This document shows positions 60,039 through 64,000 of a DNA stretch of 64,000 nt, in pieces. The DNA is taken from contig NZ_CP061913.1 in the NCBI RefSeq assembly GCF_019904175.1, positions 1,550,001-1,614,000 of the forward strand. Direction: 5' to 3'. The stretch's first letter is position 1; each line of letters begins with the position of its first letter. Source of the stretch: Dactylosporangium vinaceum. Its GTDB lineage: Bacteria > Actinomycetota > Actinomycetes > Mycobacteriales > Micromonosporaceae. Under the pieces are notes generated by a model that worked only from the letters and a program-made list of their open reading frames with translations, did not search any database and had not been told where the DNA came from. The position numbers were made by a program, and so were the translations under genes.

Positions 60039-60920
60039 TCACCGGGCCGCGCTGACCCGCAGCGCCAGGCGGGCCGCGCCCAGGGCCGGGTCGGCCGCGG
60101 TGCCCACGGTGGTGCCGCGGCCGGTCAGGTGGTCCAGGACGGCTCGGCGGACCGGGGTCTCGGCGGTCAGCAGGCCGCCGCCCAGCACCACCGGGGCGGC
60201 GGGGGCGTTCAGCTCGTCGAGGGTGGCGACCAGGCGCCGGGCCGCCTCGGTGACGATCGCCGTCGCGTCCGGGTCGCCGGCCTCGGCGAGTGCGCAGACC
60301 ATCGGGGCGAGGGCGCCGAACGGGGGGAGCGCCTGGGCCCAGCGCACGAGCGCGTCGGGGGTCGCCGCTGCGGCGTGCGCGGCGACGCGACGGCCGAGGG
60401 GCGTTTCGAACCTTCGAGCCGCCTGTCGTACCGCCTGCAGCCCCAGCCACAGCCCGGAGCCCTCGTCGCCGAGGAGCCATCCGAGCCCGTCGGCCACGCG
60501 GACGACCTCGAGCCCGTCGACGAGCGCCGCCACCGCCCCCGTACCGCTGATCAGCACCGCCCCCGCCGCCCAGTCCCCGCCGGCCGCGAACGCCGTGACC
60601 GCGTCGCCGACGATCCGCATCGGCACCCGCAGGCCCACGGCGTCCCACTGCGCCGCGAACGCCGCCGCGATCGCCGGGTCGGCCAGGGCGCTGGCTCCGG
60701 CGACGCCGACCACCCCAGAGGTCACCGCCGCCGCGTCCCGCACCCCGGCCGCCCCCAACGCCGACCGCAGCGCCGACCCGATGGCGCGCACGGCCGCCGC
60801 TCCCGTGGCCGACGGGTTGCCCGGCCCCGCCGCCCCGCGACCCAGTTCCCGCCCCGCCGCGTCCAGGACCACGGCCTTCGACGCCGTCCCGCCCGCGTCC
60901 ACACCCACTACGACAGCCAT
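60039..60920 (-). CDS. BadF/BadG-type sugar kinase (N-acetylglucosamine kinase-like)
   Basis: A 293-residue ASKHA-fold kinase. Phosphate 1 motif VVVGVDAGGTASKAVVLD, phosphate 2 VLISGTGAVAALVDG, GLGWLLGDEGSGLWLGLQAVR (found in GlcNAc/MurNAc kinases), and an adenosine motif VVLGGGLLTAET. GGGAG lies before ATG 60920. It is divergent from the MurR/RpiR-SIS-NgcE genes, which makes N-acetylglucosamine or a related amino sugar the likely substrate. The family alone does not fix the sugar. Confidence 0.92.
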   Translation of the reverse strand: MAVVVGVDAGGTASKAVVLDAAGRELGRGAAGPGNPSATGAAAVRAIGSALRSALGAAGVRDAAAVTSGVVGVAGASALADPAIAAAFAAQWDAVGLRVPMRIVGDAVTAFAAGGDWAAGAVLISGTGAVAALVDGLEVVRVADGLGWLLGDEGSGLWLGLQAVRQAARRFETPLGRRVAAHAAAATPDALVRWAQALPPFGALAPMVCALAEAGDPDATAIVTEAARRLVATLDELNAPAAPVVLGGGLLTAETPVRRAVLDHLTGRGTTVGTAADPALGAARLALRVSAAR

Positions 60921-61098
60921 GGCACCGCTCCCGGATCGCGCCCGCCGGCCGGGGTGCCCGGTGCCGCGGGCGCGGGCCACCGGGCGAGGCCGTCGGCGCG
61001 GCCATCGACGCTTGTCGCGGCCCGCGGCGGGCGGTCGCCGGGTGCGCGTGCGGAAGCCACCACAACCATGGCGTCGATGGAAACATAGAAAGTTCTTA

Positions 61099-61127
61099 TT
61101 GACTAGAAGTTGAAGTGGTCGTAATTT
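61099..61127 (+). promoter_or_regulatory. Sigma-70-like promoter of the amino-sugar operon
   Basis: TTGACT (61099-61104), a 17-nt spacer, and TAATTT (61122-61127), 38 bp before the GTG start of the RpiR gene. The area (61085-61130) is AT-rich. GAAAGTTC and AGAAGTTGAAG nearby may be operator halves. Confidence 0.6.
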
Positions 61128-61165
61128 TCATCGCCAAGGCGGAACGATGAAAAGGATGACCGACA

Positions 61166-62083
61166 GTGACAGGTGAGAGCGGCGGGCTGCTCGGCCGGCT
61201 TCGCATGGAAGGCCCCAGCATGCCGGAGGCCCTGGCGAAGATCGCCGAGACGATCCTCGAGGACCCCGAGACGGCGGCGCACGCCAGCATCGTGGACCTC
61301 GCCGAGCGTTCGGGGACCTCGACCGCCACCGTCACGCGGTTCAGCCGCACGCTCGGCTTCAAAGGGTACGCGAACCTGCGGGTGGCGATCGCCACCGAGA
61401 CCGGGCGGGCCGAGCAGGCGCGGTGGGAGACCGACATCAGCGGCGACATCGCGCCCGGTGACCCGCTCACCGACGTGCTCGGGGTGATCACCGCCGCCGA
61501 CACGCGGGCGATCCAGACGACCGCGGCCGGGCTCGACGTCGCCGCGGCCGAGCGGGTGGCGGCGGCCATCGCCGGGGCCGGGCGCGTCGAGATCTTCGGT
61601 CTGGGCTCCAGCGGTACCGCCGGAAGAGAAATGGCTTTTCGACTGGAACGGATCCGGGTCCCCGTCTGGTACCGCTCCGACAGCCACACCGCCCTCACCA
61701 ACGCGGCGCTGCTCGGGCCCGGGGACGTGGCGATCGGCCTGTCGCACTCCGGGCGCACCCGCGAGGTCATCGAGACGATGGCGGAGGCGGCCGATCACGG
61801 GGCGATGACTGTCGCGGTGACGTCGTTCGGGCGCTCGCCGCTGGCCGAGATCGCCGACGTCGTGTTCACCACCTCGGTCCACGAGACCACGTTCCGGGTG
61901 GCGGCCCTCTCCGCGCTGCACTCGCAGCTGCTGGTCCTGGACCTCATCTACGTCGCGGTGGCGCAGCGCACCTACGAGCGCACCGCCGAGGCCCTCGAGC
62001 TCACCGTGCGCGCCGTCGACGCGCACCGGGTGCCCGACACGAACAGCAACCGCAAGCGACCACGGAGGGAAAAGCCGCTGTGA
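61166..62083 (+). CDS. RpiR/MurR family transcriptional regulator
   Basis: A 305-residue regulator. The N-terminal HTH_6 domain reads KIAETILEDPETAAHASIVDLAERSGTSTATVTRFSRTLGFKGYANLRVAI, and the C-terminal SIS domain (GRVEIFGLGSSGTAGREMAFRLERI; GDVAIGLSHSGRTREVIETMAEAADHGAMTVAVTSF) binds a phosphosugar. AAGGA precedes GTG 61166. It is first in an operon with an SIS protein and an NgcE-like lipoprotein, so the inducer is probably a phosphorylated amino sugar. The C-terminal tail is basic (NSNRKRPRREKPL). Confidence 0.95.
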   Translation: MTGESGGLLGRLRMEGPSMPEALAKIAETILEDPETAAHASIVDLAERSGTSTATVTRFSRTLGFKGYANLRVAIATETGRAEQARWETDISGDIAPGDPLTDVLGVITAADTRAIQTTAAGLDVAAAERVAAAIAGAGRVEIFGLGSSGTAGREMAFRLERIRVPVWYRSDSHTALTNAALLGPGDVAIGLSHSGRTREVIETMAEAADHGAMTVAVTSFGRSPLAEIADVVFTTSVHETTFRVAALSALHSQLLVLDLIYVAVAQRTYERTAEALELTVRAVDAHRVPDTNSNRKRPRREKPL

Positions 62084-62832
62084 CCATCAGAAGTGCCGAC
62101 TACGTCGAGGTGATCCGGGCCGCGATCGAGCGCGTCGGGACCACCCAGGGCGACCGGGTGGCGCACGCCGCCGACCTGATGACCGCGACGATCCAGGCGG
62201 GCGGAGTGATCCAGGCGTTCGGCTGCGGGCACTCCGAGGCGCTGGCCATGGAGATCGCGGGGCGGGCCGGCGGGCTGGTGCCGACCAGCCGCATCGCCCT
62301 GCGCGACATCGTGCTCTACGGCGGCGAGCCGCTCAGCGCCCTGGCCGACCCGCAGCTGGAGCGCACCCCGGCCGTCGCGCACAAGCTCTACGACCTGGCT
62401 CCCGTCAAGCCCGACGACACGTTCGTCATCGCCTCCAACTCCGGCGTCAACGGCGCTGTCGTGGAGATGGCCCAGCTGGTCAAGGACCGGGGCCACGCGC
62501 TCATCGCGATCACGTCGCTGGAGCACTCCGGGCGGGTGGACTCGCGGCACGCGAGCGGGCTCAAGCTCAGCGACCTCGCCGACGTGGTGCTCGACAACGG
62601 GGCACCCTACGGCGACGCGTCGCTGCCGTTGCCGGGGGGCGGCGCCGTCGGGGCCGTCTCCTCGATCACGGCGGCGCTGCTGGCCCAGCAGATCGTCACC
62701 GAGGTGGTGGCGCGCCTGCTGGCGCTCGGCGTCACGCCGCCGGTCTACCTGTCCGACAACGTCCCGGGCGGACGGGAGCACAACGCAGCACTCGAGGCGC
62801 GGTACGCCGGGCGCATCCGGCGTACCGCATAA
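62080..62832 (+). CDS. SIS domain protein (sugar phosphate isomerase-like)
   Basis: A 250-residue single SIS-fold protein: GGVIQAFGCGHSEALAMEIAGRAGGLVPTSRI, then DTFVIASNSGVNGAVVEMAQLVKDRGHALIAITS and GLKLSDLADVVLDNGAPYGDA. It belongs to the UPF0309-like group found beside NgcEFG transporters in actinobacteria rather than to MurQ, since the MurQ E-residues are not seen. GTG 62080 overlaps the RpiR stop by 4 nt. Possible roles: isomerase, hydrolase or sugar-phosphate sensing. Confidence 0.9.
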   Translation: MTIRSADYVEVIRAAIERVGTTQGDRVAHAADLMTATIQAGGVIQAFGCGHSEALAMEIAGRAGGLVPTSRIALRDIVLYGGEPLSALADPQLERTPAVAHKLYDLAPVKPDDTFVIASNSGVNGAVVEMAQLVKDRGHALIAITSLEHSGRVDSRHASGLKLSDLADVVLDNGAPYGDASLPLPGGGAVGAVSSITAALLAQQIVTEVVARLLALGVTPPVYLSDNVPGGREHNAALEARYAGRIRRTA

Positions 62833-62851
62833 AAAGAGAGCGAGCCCCTTT

Positions 62852-64000
62852 ATGCCAACCTATCCCAGCCGTCGCTCCCTATTACAGGGGGCCGCCGGCA
62901 TCGCCATCGCCGCGCCCCTGCTCAGCGCCTGTGTGACAAGTGGTGGCAACGACGACAAGCCGGCCGCGAACACCGGCAACAAGAGCGCCGACAACCCGCT
63001 CGGGGTCAAGGACGACGCCCCGCTCGAGGTCGTGATCTTCAAGGGTGGGTACGGCGACGACTACGCCAAGCACGCCGAGGACCTCTACAAGGGCAAGCAC
63101 GCCAAGGCGACGATCGACCACAAGGGCATCCAGAAGGTCGGCGAGGCGCTGCAGCCCCGGTTCGTGGCCAACACGCCCCCGGACGTCGTCGACAACACCG
63201 GCGCCGGCCGGCTCGACCTGGCGACGCTCGTCGGCGCGAAGCAGCTGTCGGACCTCACCGAGCTGCTCGACGCACCGTCCTTCGACGACGCGAACACGAA
63301 GGTCCGCGACACGCTGCTGCCCGGGGTCGTCGACGACGGTACCTTCGACAAGCAGGTCCTGACCCTGAACTTCACCTACACCGTGTGGGGTCTGTGGTAC
63401 TCCAAGCCGCTGTTCGCGAGCAAGGGCTGGACGTATCCGAAGACCTGGGACGAGATGCTCGCCCTCTGCGCCACGATCAAGGCGGCCGGCATCGCGCCCT
63501 GGACCTACCAGGGCAAGTACCCGGAGTACATCAACGACCCGCTGCTGAGCATGGCGGCCAAGACCGGCGGCGAGGCGCTGCTCAAGAGCGTCGACAACCT
63601 CGAGCCCAACGCGTGGAAGTCCGACGCGCTCAAGGCCGCCGCCGAGGCGTTCGCTGAGCTCGCGGCCAAGGGCTACATCATGAGCGGCTCCGAGGCGCTC
63701 TCCCACACCGAGTCCCAGGCCGCCTGGTGCCAGGGCAAGGCCGCGTTCATCCCCTGCGGCTCCTGGCTGGAGAGCGAGCAGAAGGGTGTCGCGCCGAGCG
63801 GCTTCGACATGGCGATGGGCCCGGTCCCGGCGCGGACCTCGAGCGACAAGATGGGCCCGGCCGCGGTGCAGGCGGCCAGCTCCGAGTCGTTCATCGTGCC
63901 GGCGAAGGCCAAGAACGTCGCCGGGGGCATGGACTATCTGCGGATCCTGTTCTCCAAGCAGTCGGCGAAGGCGTTCGCGCAGTCGGCCGGCACCCTGCCC
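62852..64000 (+). CDS. NgcE-like carbohydrate ABC transporter binding lipoprotein, 3' cut
   Basis: An open frame of 383 residues that runs off the window. The N terminus has twin arginines and a lipobox (SRRSLLQGAAGIAIAAPLLSAC), so it is an exported lipoprotein. The rest is a type 1 extracellular solute-binding protein: LEVVIFKGGYGDDYAKHAEDLYKGKHAKATIDHKG, TPPDVVDNTGAGRLD, YTVWGLWYSKPLFASKGWTYPKTWDEMLALC, AWCQGKAAFIPCGSW. It is closest in style to NgcE, which binds N-acetylglucosamine and chitobiose. The start is ATG 62852, 19 bp after the SIS gene; NgcF/NgcG permease genes would be expected beyond the window. Confidence 0.93.
   Translation, partial: MPTYPSRRSLLQGAAGIAIAAPLLSACVTSGGNDDKPAANTGNKSADNPLGVKDDAPLEVVIFKGGYGDDYAKHAEDLYKGKHAKATIDHKGIQKVGEALQPRFVANTPPDVVDNTGAGRLDLATLVGAKQLSDLTELLDAPSFDDANTKVRDTLLPGVVDDGTFDKQVLTLNFTYTVWGLWYSKPLFASKGWTYPKTWDEMLALCATIKAAGIAPWTYQGKYPEYINDPLLSMAAKTGGEALLKSVDNLEPNAWKSDALKAAAEAFAELAAKGYIMSGSEALSHTESQAAWCQGKAAFIPCGSWLESEQKGVAPSGFDMAMGPVPARTSSDKMGPAAVQAASSESFIVPAKAKNVAGGMDYLRILFSKQSAKAFAQSAGTLP

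Overview
The window is very GC-rich, single-chromosome-style bacterial DNA with short intergenic gaps, many GTG and TTG starts, and 4-nt start/stop overlaps inside operons. The gene content (urease ABCFGD, an NgcE-like solute-binding lipoprotein, an ECF42-type sigma factor beside a DGPF/YCII protein, a BTAD-type ATPase regulator, an adenosylcobalamin pathway pair, receiver-PP2C phosphatases) points to an actinobacterium. I infer Micromonosporaceae, Actinoplanes-like. No transposase, integrase, phage gene or CRISPR array was seen.

Layout. 0-6.5 kb: a cut-off membrane protein, a small secreted protein, a GNAT acetyltransferase and a FrnE-type DsbA protein lying between two similar terminator-like hairpins, a decayed STAND (NB-ARC/TPR) NTPase, and an MFS exporter with a divergent LysR regulator. 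6.5-12.5 kb: a secreted seven-repeat (propeller-like) protein and a Tat-exported PhoD phosphatase downstream of an AraC regulator, a divergent nitronate monooxygenase, tRNA-Arg(TCT), and an SSB paralogue. 13-19.5 kb: a secreted GH/FnIII/CBM2 enzyme, a MerR-DUF4287 pair, and a two-component system whose kinase carries a 24-bp minisatellite in its ATP-binding domain. 20-26 kb: CobD/CbiB, then CobQ, a P-loop kinase and an M48 protease in one overlapping operon, and an M20 dipeptidase. 26-29.6 kb: a three-gene signalling unit (receiver-PP2C phosphatase, CHASE3/HAMP kinase, single-domain receiver). 30-34 kb: a CPA1 antiporter coupled to a UBP-type zinc finger, a DedA protein, and an unusual CMP-kinase-like/ParB-like fusion. 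34-39 kb: the urease operon, whose ureG and ureD carry in-frame repeat expansions. 39-46 kb: a DUF4240 protein, a strongly acidic His/Asp-rich small protein, an MFS/TetR pair with visible operators, a Cys-rich YidD protein, and a multicopper oxidase behind paired CTACATGTAG palindromes. 45.5-54 kb: a FAD monooxygenase and a divergent MFS with palindromic operators, an orphan LuxR-type response regulator, a DUF2306 protein, a second FAD monooxygenase, and a large BTAD/NTPase regulator. 54-60 kb: an M1 aminopeptidase, a UGT-like glycosyltransferase, the YCII-ECF42 pair, and an internally deleted ceramidase-family pseudogene. 60-64 kb: an amino-sugar module (BadF-type sugar kinase, RpiR/MurR regulator, SIS protein, NgcE-like lipoprotein) running off the window end.

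The most unusual theme is the density of short tandem repeats: in-frame 24-bp units in the histidine kinase and ureD, a 30-bp unit in ureG, a 15-bp unit in the DedA gene, and 17-, 20- and 22-bp units between genes. Two genes show decay (STAND NTPase, ceramidase-like). The gene least explained by known families is the kinase/ParB-like fusion at 32978-33901. All functional calls are by reading the sequence; no database search was run.
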